Shown: piece by piece, positions 1 through 8,020 of the stretch | Numbering within the stretch: position 1 is the stretch's first letter | Layout: every line of letters begins with the position of its first letter | Assembly: GCF_020859565.1 (NCBI RefSeq) | Contig: NZ_JAJHUO010000001.1 | Coordinates: 402,217-466,216 of the forward strand | Source of the DNA: Saccharothrix luteola | Lineage (GTDB): Bacteria; Actinomycetota; Actinomycetes; Mycobacteriales; Pseudonocardiaceae | DNA: 64,000 nt | Direction: 5' to 3' | Position numbers and translations under genes: made by a program | Notes under the pieces: model-generated | Database searches by the model: none | The model's input: the letters and a program-made list of their open reading frames with translations, nothing else | What the model was told of the DNA's origin: nothing

Positions 1-236
1 TCCCGTACCGCGCGACGCACCCGTGCCCATCGACCACCCCAGCTCGCGCTCGACTCCCCGGCACAGCACTGGTCGTCGCACCACCCCGGGAAGTTCCCTC
101 GTACCCGCACCCGATTCCACCACCGCGGGAACCGACGAAGCCTCACCGACGACCAGTAGGACTGGAGCGGTCCTCGCGCGCCTCCGTCCGCACCGACGCC
201 GCTCGACGACACGACCACACCCGAAAGGGCTCGACC
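1..236. other. upstream stretch without a supported gene
   Basis: No frame here has a ribosome-binding site with a recognisable product. The frame that runs into the PLP enzyme downstream is rich in Ser, Thr, Arg and Pro and looks non-coding. The stretch probably holds the promoter and leader of the 308-2589 operon; I see no confident -35/-10 pair. Confidence 0.5.
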
Positions 237-302
237 ATGATCCTGACACGCACGACGGCGACACCGGGCACGCCCCGCGGCCCGCGCTCGATCGGGAGGT
301 GA
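237..302 (+). CDS. possible 21-aa leader peptide upstream of PLP/ATP-grasp pair
   Basis: An ATG at 237 is preceded by a purine-rich GAAAGGG (222-228) at plausible ribosome-binding distance and opens 21 codons ending in TGA at 300-302. The peptide is rich in Thr, Pro, Gly and Arg. Its stop codon lies inside the strong GGGAGGTGAGG ribosome-binding site of the next gene, an arrangement that would couple translation of the two. It could be a regulatory leader, a substrate peptide for the ATP-grasp enzyme downstream, or chance. There is no homology evidence. Confidence 0.25.
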   Translation: MILTRTTATPGTPRGPRSIGR

Positions 303-307
303 GGACC

Positions 308-1387
308 GTGCTCGACCACAACGCCCTGGCCCCGCCGGTCCACGAGCACATCACCGACGCCATCAAGACGCCCTCGCTGATCCGGCTCGCGCCGAACACC
401 GTGCTGGTCCGCTTCGAGACCCTGAAGGTCTACGCCGCACTCGGCGCGGTGCGGCACCTGGTCGACACCGGGGCGCTCCGCCCGGGACAGACGGTCGTGG
501 ACAGCTCCAGCGGCATCTACGCCCTCGCCCTGGCGATGGCCTGCCACCGCTACGGCCTGCGCTGCCACATCGTCGCCTCCACCACCGTCAACGACACCAT
601 GCGCGCGCAGCTGGAGATCCTCGGCGTGACCGTGGACCAGATGCCGCTCTCCGACGACTTGAGGCTGGACCAGAACCGCCGGGTCGCCCGCGTGCGCGAA
701 CTGCTGGCGCTGCACCCCGACATGCACTGGATGCGCCAGTACCACGACCCCGTGCACCAGCTCGGTTACGCCGAGCTGGCCGACCTGCTGCTGCGCGCGT
801 TACCCGGCGAACCGCTCACCGTGGTGGGCAGCGTCGGCACGGGCGCGTCCAGCGGCGGGCTGACCCGGGCGCTGCGCGAGCACGACCCGCTCACCCGGCT
901 GGTCGGCGTGCAGCCGTTCGGCAGCGTGACCTTCGGCAGCGAGCGGTTCACCGACCCCGACGCCATCATCGCCGGCATCGGCAGCGCCATCCACTTCGAC
1001 AACGTCCACCACCAGCTCTACGACCGCATCCACTGGCTCGACTTCCAGCACGCCATGGCCGCCACCATCGACCTCATGCGCGAGCACGCCGTCTTCGCGG
1101 GCCTGTCCACCGGCGCGGCCCACCTGGCGGCGAAGTGGGAGGCCGAGCGCGACCCCCTGCGCACGCACGTCGTCATCGGCGCGGACACCGGCCACCGCTA
1201 CACCGAACGCGTCTTCACCCGCCACCGCGAAGCCCTCGACCCCGCGCTGCTCGACCCGGTCGAGATCGGCTCGCTGGACGAGCTGACCCCGCCGTGGGCC
1301 GCGATCGACTGGGCACGACGCCCGCACGGACCGGCCGTCCTCACCCAGGAACGTCCTCACGAACGCAGGAAGGACCCCGTGCCGTGA
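308..1387 (+). CDS. PLP-dependent cysteine-synthase-fold enzyme
   Basis: A 359-aa fold-type II PLP enzyme of the cysteine synthase / diaminopropionate synthase (SbnA-like) superfamily. Visible features are a likely Schiff-base lysine, Lys40 in the ETLK segment, a substrate loop SSSG at about 66-69, and a glycine-rich phosphate-binding loop (GSVGTGASSGG). The expected beta-replacement chemistry on a serine- or cysteine-type substrate is inferred from the family; the substrate is unknown. The GTG start at 308 is chosen because GGGAGGTGAGG lies directly upstream; the open frame extends further 5' but that part looks non-coding. The stop overlaps the GTG of the ATP-grasp gene (GTGA), so the two are translationally coupled and probably form an amino-acid/ligase pathway. 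Confidence 0.85.
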   Translation: MLDHNALAPPVHEHITDAIKTPSLIRLAPNTVLVRFETLKVYAALGAVRHLVDTGALRPGQTVVDSSSGIYALALAMACHRYGLRCHIVASTTVNDTMRAQLEILGVTVDQMPLSDDLRLDQNRRVARVRELLALHPDMHWMRQYHDPVHQLGYAELADLLLRALPGEPLTVVGSVGTGASSGGLTRALREHDPLTRLVGVQPFGSVTFGSERFTDPDAIIAGIGSAIHFDNVHHQLYDRIHWLDFQHAMAATIDLMREHAVFAGLSTGAAHLAAKWEAERDPLRTHVVIGADTGHRYTERVFTRHREALDPALLDPVEIGSLDELTPPWAAIDWARRPHGPAVLTQERPHERRKDPVP

Positions 1388-2589
1388 CCATCGTGCTGCT
1401 GGAAGCCCTCACCTTCGGCCTCGGCCGCCTCGCCGACGCGGCCCGCGCCGAGGGCCACGACCTCGTCCTGCTCACCGGCGACCGCTCGATCTACACCCAC
1501 GAGCTGTCCCGCTGCGGCGAGCGGGTCCGCGTGGTGGACATCGACACCACCGACGTGGCGGCGTGCGAGCGGGCGCTGAGAGGCGTTCCCGACCTGGCCG
1601 GGCTGATCAGCTCCACCGACACCTGGGCGCTGCCCGGCGCGGACCTGGCCGCCCGGCTGGGTTTGCCCGGTCCCGCCCCCGACGCGGTGCGCGTGCTGCG
1701 GGACAAGGCCGCCGTCCGGGCCAGGCTCCACGAGCACGGCCTGAGCCGCAGCGGCCCGCTCGACCCGAACTCCGCCGAGGCGTTCCCGTTGGTGCTCAAG
1801 GACTCCGCGGGCACGTCCTCCCGCGCGGTGTGGCTGGCGCGCTCCCCCGCCGAACGCGACGCCGCCCTGGTACAAGCCGCTGTCACCCCGCTCAAGGGCC
1901 GCCTGATCGCGGAACCCTACTTCGAAGGCCCCCTCTACAGCGCCGAAACCGTCACCTGGCAGGGCGAGACCCGACTGCTCGGCTTGCTCAGCCGGGTCAT
2001 GTCCCCCGAACCGCTGCGCCGGGAGGAGGCTTCCGGGTTCCCGGTCGCCTTCCCGGACACCGACCACGCCGCACTGGCCGACTGGATCAGCCGGGTGCTG
2101 CGAGCCGCGGGGCACCAGCGCGGCTTCGCGCACACCGAGTTCGTGCTCACCGCGACCGGTCCCGAGGTCGTCGAGATCAACGCCCGCATCGGCGGCGCCC
2201 TCGTCGGCGAGGCCCTGTGCCGGGCCCTGGGCGTCAACGCCTACGACTCGATGGTCCAGATCGCCCTCGACCGGCGACCCGGCCTGCTCGACGGCGCTGC
2301 GGTCGGGGGCACCGCGACCGGATTCGTGGTGGTCTACCCGCGCGAAGCCGGCGTGCTGGAAGGCTGGACCGGCCTCGACCGGCTGCCCCACCTGCCCGGG
2401 AATCCGGAGTGGTACCCGACCGCGAGCCCCGGCGACGTGCTGGAGCACCTGGCCGACCAGCGCTCCGGCACCGGCATCGTCCTCGCCGAGGGCCCCACCG
2501 CCGAACTCGCCCTGCACCGCGCCCAAGCCGCCGCGGGCGGCATCATCCCGGTGGTCCGGGTCGGCCACCGCGTCGACGCGGCGGTGTGA
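1384..2589 (+). CDS. ATP-grasp domain ligase
   Basis: A 401-aa ATP-grasp enzyme with an N-terminal pre-ATP-grasp Rossmann-like part (begins TIVLLEALTFG), a central ATP-binding lobe (PLVLKDSAGTSSRAVW) and the metal-binding VVEINARIGG motif typical of carbamoyl-phosphate-synthetase-like and carnosine-synthase-like ligases. Such enzymes form amide bonds through an acyl-phosphate. With the PLP enzyme directly upstream it probably condenses an unusual amino acid with a carboxylate or amine partner, as in small siderophore or dipeptide pathways; that is inference. The GTG start overlaps the upstream stop by GTGA and has AGGAAGGACC upstream. No transporter or regulator of this pair is visible in the window. 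Confidence 0.9.
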   Translation: MTIVLLEALTFGLGRLADAARAEGHDLVLLTGDRSIYTHELSRCGERVRVVDIDTTDVAACERALRGVPDLAGLISSTDTWALPGADLAARLGLPGPAPDAVRVLRDKAAVRARLHEHGLSRSGPLDPNSAEAFPLVLKDSAGTSSRAVWLARSPAERDAALVQAAVTPLKGRLIAEPYFEGPLYSAETVTWQGETRLLGLLSRVMSPEPLRREEASGFPVAFPDTDHAALADWISRVLRAAGHQRGFAHTEFVLTATGPEVVEINARIGGALVGEALCRALGVNAYDSMVQIALDRRPGLLDGAAVGGTATGFVVVYPREAGVLEGWTGLDRLPHLPGNPEWYPTASPGDVLEHLADQRSGTGIVLAEGPTAELALHRAQAAAGGIIPVVRVGHRVDAAV

Positions 2590-2615
2590 CGGGTCGCCTG
2601 CCCCGGGGTCACACC
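2583..2615. terminator. possible bidirectional stem-loop between convergent genes
   Basis: GGTGTGAC (2583-2590) and GTCACACC (2608-2615) are perfect 8-bp inverted repeats that overlap the stop codons of the convergent ATP-grasp and DJ-1 genes. The loop is GC-rich and there is no T-tract, so terminator function is only suggested by position. Confidence 0.3.
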
Positions 2616-3382
2616 TGCGATTCGGCGAGCAGCCGCAGGGCCAGCGCCTTGAGCTCCGCGTCGGCGTGCGCGGCGTTGCCCGAGTCGAACGGAGGTCGCG
2701 GGTCGTACTCCGCGGCCAGCTGGATCGCCCGCGCCGTGGACTCCCCCGCCATCAGCGACACCAGGTGCAGCGCCATGTCGATGCCCGCCGAGACACCGGC
2801 CGCGGTGATGATCTTGCCGGAGCGCACGTAGCGCTCGGGCCGGTAGGTCACGTCGAACGCGGTGCTCAGGTAGTCGGCCGAGGCCCAGTACGTGGTGGCC
2901 TCACGGCCGTCCAGCAACCCGGCTGCGGCGAGGACCAGCGAGCCGGTGCACACCGACGTGGTCCAGCGGCTGCGCCGGTGGACCCGGCGGATCCAGTCCA
3001 GCAGCGCCTGGTTGCCCATGGCCCCGACCGTGCCCCGCTCGCCCGCGCCCGGGACCAGGACGACGTCCAGGTCGTCCACCTCGGCGATCGACCGGTCGGC
3101 CACGAGCGCCACGTCCCCGGTGTCGGTGCGCACCGGCCCGCGCCGCTCGGCGACCATGGTCACCGTGGCGCCGGGCAACCGGGCCAGGACCTCGGCCGGG
3201 CCGGCGGGGTCCAGCAGGCTGAAGCCGTCGTAGAGCAGGATCCCGATCCTCGGCCCCGCGCCGGGTGGACGCCCGGCCGGCGAGGTGTCGGCCTGCGCGG
3301 TCGGGGCGTGCGCGGTGGCGGCGAGCGCGGCGGTGGCCGCACCCGCCCGGAGCAGTGCCCTGCGGGTCGTCTTTCGCGTCAT
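2609..3382 (-). CDS. Tat-exported DJ-1/PfpI family protein
   Basis: A 257-aa protein of the class-I glutamine-amidotransferase-like DJ-1/PfpI superfamily. The N-terminus has a twin-arginine-type signal (KTTRRALLRAG, then an Ala-rich hydrophobic segment ending near residue 31), so the product is probably exported. The nucleophile-elbow cysteine lies in TSVCTGSLVLAAAGLL, as in GlxA N-terminal domains, but there is no DNA-binding domain. Its ATG overlaps the stop of the GlxA-type regulator upstream (ATGA), so both come from one transcript. Enzymatic activity (deglycase, isonitrile-hydratase-like or other) cannot be assigned from sequence. Confidence 0.85.
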   Translation of the reverse strand: MTRKTTRRALLRAGAATAALAATAHAPTAQADTSPAGRPPGAGPRIGILLYDGFSLLDPAGPAEVLARLPGATVTMVAERRGPVRTDTGDVALVADRSIAEVDDLDVVLVPGAGERGTVGAMGNQALLDWIRRVHRRSRWTTSVCTGSLVLAAAGLLDGREATTYWASADYLSTAFDVTYRPERYVRSGKIITAAGVSAGIDMALHLVSLMAGESTARAIQLAAEYDPRPPFDSGNAAHADAELKALALRLLAESQV

Positions 3383-4452
3383 GGCACCGGAGTGTCGCCT
3401 CCGGCGGCGACCCGTGCCCGCGGCATGTCCGGCATCTTGCGGATCGTGTCCGCGCTCGCGCCGTAGTGGTCCCGCAGCGCCTGCCGCAGCGTCTGCGCCG
3501 ACCCGAACCCGCAGCGGCGGGCGACCGCGTCCAACGCCAGCCCGCTGGAGCGCACCAGGTGCACCGCCGCCTCGGCGCGCGCGGACCGCACGGCTCGGGC
3601 CGGGGTCGTGCCGAGGTGGGTGGCGAACAGCCGGGCCAGGTGCCGCGTGCTCACGCCCGCGCGGGCCGCGAGCGCCACGGGCGTCAGGTCTTCGGCCAGG
3701 TGGCCCGCGATGTAGCCGGTGAGGTCCCGGACCAGCCGGTCGCCCGGCGGCGGGGCTGCCAGGAACGTGCTGATCTGCGCCTGGTCGGCGGGCCGGTGCA
3801 GGTAGGTGACCAGTTCGCGGGCCACGGCGCGGGCCAGGGTCGACCCGTGGTCGTCCTCGATGAGCGACAACGTCAGGTCTAGCGCGCTGGTCACGCCGGC
3901 GGAGGTGTAGACGTTGCCGTCACGGATGTAGAGCGGTCCGACGTCCACCGCGACCGACGGGTGCCGGGCGGCGAGCCGGTCGCCGTAGCCCCAGTGCGTG
4001 GTGACCCGGCGGCCGTCGAGCAACCCGGCGGCGGCCAGCACGTCCGTGCCGGTGCACACCGACGCGACCCGCCTGCTGCGCGCGGCCAACCGCCGCACCT
4101 GCGCCACCAGCCGCTCGTCGGCCGCCGCCCGTTCGGACCCGGCGCCGCCCACGACGAGCAGCGTGTCCAGGCGTCCGGTCACCGCTTCCAGCCCGCGCCC
4201 GGCGCCCAGCGTGATGCCGACGGAGCTACGGGCCGCCCTCCGGCCGAGCGTGCCCAGCTCCACGTCGTAGGGCGGGCTCGCGCCGTAGCGGTTGGCGATG
4301 TCCAGGGCCCCGGCGGGGCAGGCGATGTCGAGGATCTGCGCGTCGTCGTAGGCCACGACGAGGACGCGCCGCCGATCGTCCACCGGTCTCGTCGCCGGGC
4401 CGTCCGAGCGGTGCCGGGGACCGACCGCGGGGTCGGGGCGACCTTGGGACAC
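3379..4452 (-). CDS. GlxA family transcriptional regulator (DJ-1 + AraC HTH)
   Basis: A 357-aa regulator with an N-terminal DJ-1/PfpI-like ligand domain (about residues 30-200, cysteine in ASVCTGTDVLAAAGLL) and a C-terminal AraC-type double HTH (about 240-340; ...ALAARAGVSTRHLARLF..., ...VARRCGFGSAQTLRQALRDHYG). The GTG start at 4452 has GGAG about 6 nt upstream. It overlaps the downstream exported DJ-1 gene by ATGA. The DJ-1 halves of the two neighbours are similar, suggesting duplication or a shared ligand. The target is unknown. Confidence 0.9.
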   Translation of the reverse strand: MSQGRPDPAVGPRHRSDGPATRPVDDRRRVLVVAYDDAQILDIACPAGALDIANRYGASPPYDVELGTLGRRAARSSVGITLGAGRGLEAVTGRLDTLLVVGGAGSERAAADERLVAQVRRLAARSRRVASVCTGTDVLAAAGLLDGRRVTTHWGYGDRLAARHPSVAVDVGPLYIRDGNVYTSAGVTSALDLTLSLIEDDHGSTLARAVARELVTYLHRPADQAQISTFLAAPPPGDRLVRDLTGYIAGHLAEDLTPVALAARAGVSTRHLARLFATHLGTTPARAVRSARAEAAVHLVRSSGLALDAVARRCGFGSAQTLRQALRDHYGASADTIRKMPDMPRARVAAGGDTPVP

Positions 4453-4548
4453 TGGACTCCAGGAGGTTCACCGCGGTGCGTCGCCCGTGGTCGGTCGAGG
4501 TGTGACGCCGGGACGGTGGGTCTGGACCGTCCCGGCGTGTCCGTGGGA

Positions 4549-5274
4549 TCAGGCGGCTCGTCGGTGGGCGGTGGGTCGGAGGTGGCGCGGTCGTCCGCGA
4601 CGTCCGCCCGGCTGCGGCGCGACGTCGTCCCCGTCGGAGTCGTCGGCGTGACCGCGGTCGTGGTCGTGCTTGGCGGGGGTCCCCGGCGTCGGCTGCCCGC
4701 GGTGGGCGCGGGCGACGAGGTAGAGCAGGAGCAGGCCGGCGAGCAGGGGCAGGTGCGAGACCACCCGGGTGGCGGTCGCGGTGCCGGTGAGCAGGTCGTT
4801 GACGGAGAACGCGACCAGCACGGCGACGAACCCGCCCAGGGTGGGCAGCAGACCGGAGGCCCGGTGCGCGTTCACGGCGGCCACCAGCAGGCCGATGCCC
4901 AACGCGAGGTTCCACGCCGCGCCCTCGTTGAACAGGTGCGTGGAGAACCCGTGTCCGGGATGCCCGCCGGTGGCCCCGGCGAGCAGCTGGGCGAGGGCGA
5001 GCCATAGTTGGACGATGGCGACCGCGGCCAGGGCGAGGCGCGGGGTCAGGGCGGTGTGACGGGGTGGGGCGGCGGCCAGCACGGCGTCGACCAGGTCCGG
5101 TTCCGGCCCGACGGGCCGGACGCGGATGGTCCTGGTCAGCGCCTGTGCGCTCGCCTGCCAGCGGGTGCAGGCGGTGCACTGTGCCAGATGCGCGTCCGTC
5201 TCGGCGGCGGCTACGGGCTCGGCTTCCCCGTCCAGGCGGGCCGAGAGCGCTTCACGGCAGGATTGGCAGTCCAC
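4549..5274 (-). CDS. zf-HC2 anti-sigma factor-like membrane protein
   Basis: A 241-aa protein whose N-terminus carries a zinc-finger anti-sigma (zf-HC2) motif: CQSC near residue 3, then HLAQCTAC around residues 29-36. Four to five hydrophobic segments follow (about residues 78-210), then a His/Asp/Arg-rich tail. It is divergent from the ECF sigma gene with only 63 bp between the two starts, the usual context for a membrane-anchored anti-sigma factor. The four-helix hydrophobic part suggests it senses an envelope signal. GTG start at 5274; the ribosome-binding site is weak. Confidence 0.85.
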   Translation of the reverse strand: MDCQSCREALSARLDGEAEPVAAAETDAHLAQCTACTRWQASAQALTRTIRVRPVGPEPDLVDAVLAAAPPRHTALTPRLALAAVAIVQLWLALAQLLAGATGGHPGHGFSTHLFNEGAAWNLALGIGLLVAAVNAHRASGLLPTLGGFVAVLVAFSVNDLLTGTATATRVVSHLPLLAGLLLLYLVARAHRGQPTPGTPAKHDHDRGHADDSDGDDVAPQPGGRRGRPRHLRPTAHRRAA

Positions 5275-5337
5275 ACACCAATTGTCGCTCCATTCGGCTC
5301 ACGAGTTCCCGACATCTTGTGGATACGATCCGGAATC

Positions 5338-5889
5338 GTGAAAGCATCCGACGACGAGGTGACGCGTTGGGCGCTCGACGCGCGTTCCGGTGACCGCGAC
5401 GCCCTGGAGCGCTTCGTCCGCGCCACCCAGCGCGACGTGTGGCGCTTCGTCGCCCACTTGGCCGACATCGGGCTCGCCGACGACCTCGCGCAGGAGACCT
5501 ACGCCCGCGCCCTGCCGAGCCTGCGCCGTTTCGCCGGCCGCTCGTCGGCCCGCACCTGGCTGCTGGTCATCGCCCGCCGCGTGGTCGTCGACCACATCCG
5601 CATGGCGCAGTCCCGCCCCCGCCTGTCGCCGGGCGCGGACTGGGCCCGGGAGGCCGACCGCAAGGCGGTCCACAGCGGCTTCGAGGACGCGGTGGAGCTC
5701 AACGTGCTGCTCGACGCGCTGGACCCCGACCGCCGCGAAGCCCTGGTGCTCACCCAGGTGCTGGGCCTGCCCTACGCCGAGGCCGCCGAGATCGCCGGCT
5801 GCCCGATCGGCACCATCCGCTCCCGCGTCGCCCGCGCCCGCGAGGACCTGCTGCGCGCCGCCGGCGACGAGGCCACCGAAGTGGGCTGA
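5338..5889 (+). CDS. ECF RNA polymerase sigma factor (SigC-like)
   Basis: A 183-aa ECF sigma factor with region 2 (about residues 20-90: [37 protein letters not shown]) and region 4 (about 120-175: [41 protein letters not shown]). The GTG at 5338 is selected because the conserved domain begins right after it and a TACGAT box lies about 9 nt upstream, suggesting a leaderless or near-leaderless transcript. It is divergent from the zf-HC2 gene. Resemblance to mycobacterial SigC is my recollection of the family, not a search result. Confidence 0.9.
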   Translation: MKASDDEVTRWALDARSGDRDALERFVRATQRDVWRFVAHLADIGLADDLAQETYARALPSLRRFAGRSSARTWLLVIARRVVVDHIRMAQSRPRLSPGADWAREADRKAVHSGFEDAVELNVLLDALDPDRREALVLTQVLGLPYAEAAEIAGCPIGTIRSRVARAREDLLRAAGDEATEVG

Positions 5890-5925
5890 GTACACCTGCC
5901 GCTCGCCAAAGGAGAGCCGCTCGTG

Positions 5926-6177
5926 ATGGCAATCGTCGCCGGGGTGCTCGCGGTGGCCTTGGTCGCGGGATGCGGCCTGGTGATCGGCATGGGCGGTGTC
6001 GGCGACCGGGTGGCGCGGCTGTCCCCCTTGGCGAAGCTCGGCCTGTACGGGGCCGTCCTGGTACTGGTGGCAGCCACCGCGTGGACGCTCGGCTCCGCGG
6101 TCGGGCCGATCCACGACCAGCCCTCGTCACCGATCGAGGGCACCGATCACCGCGACGGCGGCGACCACGGCGGCTGA
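5926..6177 (+). CDS. small two-helix membrane protein in the sigma operon
   Basis: An 83-aa protein starting at ATG 5926 (a GTG at 5923 is also possible), with AAAGGAGAG ending about 9 nt upstream. It has two hydrophobic segments (about residues 2-24 and 38-60) and an acidic, His- and Gly-rich tail. It lies 36 bp downstream of the sigma gene on the same strand and is probably cotranscribed. I do not recognise a family; a role in the sigma/anti-sigma circuit is only positional inference. Confidence 0.6.
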   Translation: MAIVAGVLAVALVAGCGLVIGMGGVGDRVARLSPLAKLGLYGAVLVLVAATAWTLGSAVGPIHDQPSSPIEGTDHRDGGDHGG

Positions 6178-6204
6178 CCGCCGCGGTCCTCCTCGTGCTG
6201 CGGC

Positions 6205-6846
6205 TCAGCCCGCCGATCCGGCCGCCGCGTCGGTCCTGGCGCGACCGCGTCGGCGAGCCAGGCCGATCAGCGCGTCGAGGACGAGGAACGCCAGCAGGCT
6301 CAGGCCCAGCAGCGGGATCGCCCAGCCGATGGCGATCAGCACGAGCGGCGCGGGGATGACGAACCACAGCGGGAGGTGCTGCCACGTGCCGCGCTCGGGT
6401 GCGGCGCCCAGTGGCGCCCGGCGGTCGGCGCGGGTGGGGCGGCGCTGCCACCACATGCGGTAGCCCAGCACGACCAGCGCCAGGATGCCTGCGGCGAGCA
6501 GCGCCAACGCGATCTGGTTGACCAGGCCGAACAGCACGCCCATGTGCGCCTGGATGCCCAACGTCGACAGCTTCGCCAACACCGGCCGGTCGGCGAAGTC
6601 CGCCCGCGCGGTCACCGTCGCGTTCCCGGGGTCGACCGCGACCTTGTCCGGCAGCTGACCACCTGGTTCGGGGCCACGCCGGTCACCGCGTGGCTGGACA
6701 ACCTGCACGCGAACCTGCACCTCGGCGAGCCGTCGACCCGCACGGTGTACGGGTCGACGTACACCGTCTGCGCGTACTCCCCCGCCGAGTCCGGCAAGGA
6801 GAACACCACCCGCGTCGTCGCGGTCAGGTCGTCGGAGAGCTGCACG
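6205..6846 (-). pseudogene. PepSY-associated TM protein remnant with an inverted internal segment
   Basis: On the minus strand, 6205 to about 6640 encodes the C-terminal part of a PepSY-TM protein (VAVDPGNATVTARADFAD, then HMGVLFG, a membrane segment, YRMWWQRRPT and two more helices). The minus strand at 6741-6846 encodes the middle PepSY part (TTRVVFSLPDS, YAQTVYVDPYTVRV). The segment that should follow that middle part, TWFGATPVTAWLDNLHANLHLGEP, is instead on the plus strand at about 6651-6732. So a piece of the gene is inverted and roughly 150-200 codons expected after HLGEP are missing. The N-terminal third is not recognisable. Intact relatives are large multi-helix proteins; this one cannot make a full product. 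Confidence 0.75.
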
Positions 6847-6975
6847 CTCGTCACCAAGCGGACACGGGGCACCTCTGGTGGGGACGAAGGGAACACCTGC
6901 CCACTAGTCGCGCGGCAACGCCGTGCAGTTCCCGCAGATTCGCGGGGACCCGCGCGCCGTGCGCTCAGCTGGGTC

Positions 6976-7320
6976 CTACCGGATGGGTTGCCCGCGCAGC
7001 ACGGCTCTGGCCAGTTCGGCCGGCGTTCCCGTGGTGCTGTCGACGGTCGTGTCGCAAGTGGTGCTGTGGTCGTGGACCAGCAGCACCTCCAGGCCCGACA
7101 GCGCGTCCACGTCGTCGCCGGTGCGGTCGTACCAGAAGCCGTCCCGGCTGAGCGGACCGTCGCGTCCGCCGCCCCGGTTCGCCGGCACCAGGCTGAACAA
7201 CGTGTCGCTACCCCAGTAGACGAACGGAGTGTCGCTCTCGTCCTGAACAGCCCGGGCCAGGGTGGTCTTGCCCGCACTCGACGTCCCGTGTTCGCCCACG
7301 CTCGGCGTCACCGAGCACAA
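6976..7320 (-). pseudogene. chloramphenicol phosphotransferase-like remnant
   Basis: A 114-codon frame (TTG at 7320) with a P-loop GTSSAGKTTLARAVQ and downstream residues FVYWGSDTLFSLVPANRGGG typical of the CPT-like P-loop kinase family, whose usual length is about 180-200 aa. After DGFWYDRTGDDV the sequence jumps to LEVLLVHDHS and then to a C-terminal-like VDSTTGTPAELARAVL, so the lid and base-recognition regions appear to be deleted. It has no convincing ribosome-binding site. Together with the PepSY remnant next to it, it marks a decayed region. Confidence 0.65.
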
Positions 7321-7468
7321 CCAGGCGACCCATGGGGTGATTTCACTTCACCTGATCGAGTACAAGCACGGGTGGAGGTGGGTAGTGAGGTCTGCCCTGC
7401 GGTGAGCATGGGACACCGGGCGTCGATCGAAGCACCCCGGCCGGTTCGACTTCGAGGAGATGTTGTCC

Positions 7469-8020
7469 GTGACCACCACGCAGAGCGCCTACTCCGCCAA
7501 GATGGCGGCCCGCTTCGCCACCTTCGACCGCGACCGGGACGGGGTGGTCGACGTCGTCGACTTCGAGGCGATGGCGCGCGCGATCACCGTCTCGTGTGGA
7601 CGAGACCCCGAGTCGCCCGAGGGGATCCGGTTGCTCGACGGCGCGCGGACCTTCTTCTCCGGTCTGCTGGAGGTCGCGGACACCGACGGGGACGGCGGGA
7701 TCACCGAGTCGGAGTTCGTGGACGCCGCCCAGGTGCGCCTGCGCCACAACCCGGAGGGGTTCGAGCTGATCGCACGTCCGTGGGCGGAGGCCGTCGTGGA
7801 CGTCGCGGACGTCGACGGCGACGGTGTGGTCGACCTCGTCGAGTGGGCGCGGGTGCTGCGGGCCATGGGTGCCACCCAGCGGGGTGCGGAGGAGCAGGCG
7901 GCGCGGATCGACATTGATGGCGACGGCCGGGTCAGCGTGGACGAGGTGCTGGCCAGCGCGGTGGCGTTCTACACCGCTGACGACGCCGACGACGCCGGTC
8001 ACGTGTTCGACCAGGCGTGA
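7469..8020 (+). CDS. EF-hand calcium-binding protein (calerythrin-like)
   Basis: A 183-aa protein with four EF-hand loops: DRDRDGVVDVVDF, DTDGDGGITESEF, DVDGDGVVDLVEW and DIDGDGRVSVDEV, the layout of calerythrin / sarcoplasmic-calcium-binding-type proteins of actinomycetes. GTG 7469 is preferred because GAGGAG (7454-7459) then sits 9 nt upstream; an in-frame ATG at 7460 would abut that site. It is cytosolic by sequence (no signal). The stop overlaps the next start (GTGA), so it is the first gene of a three-gene operon ending in a decarboxylase. It may buffer calcium or regulate the downstream enzymes; that is inference. Confidence 0.88.
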   Translation: MTTTQSAYSAKMAARFATFDRDRDGVVDVVDFEAMARAITVSCGRDPESPEGIRLLDGARTFFSGLLEVADTDGDGGITESEFVDAAQVRLRHNPEGFELIARPWAEAVVDVADVDGDGVVDLVEWARVLRAMGATQRGAEEQAARIDIDGDGRVSVDEVLASAVAFYTADDADDAGHVFDQA

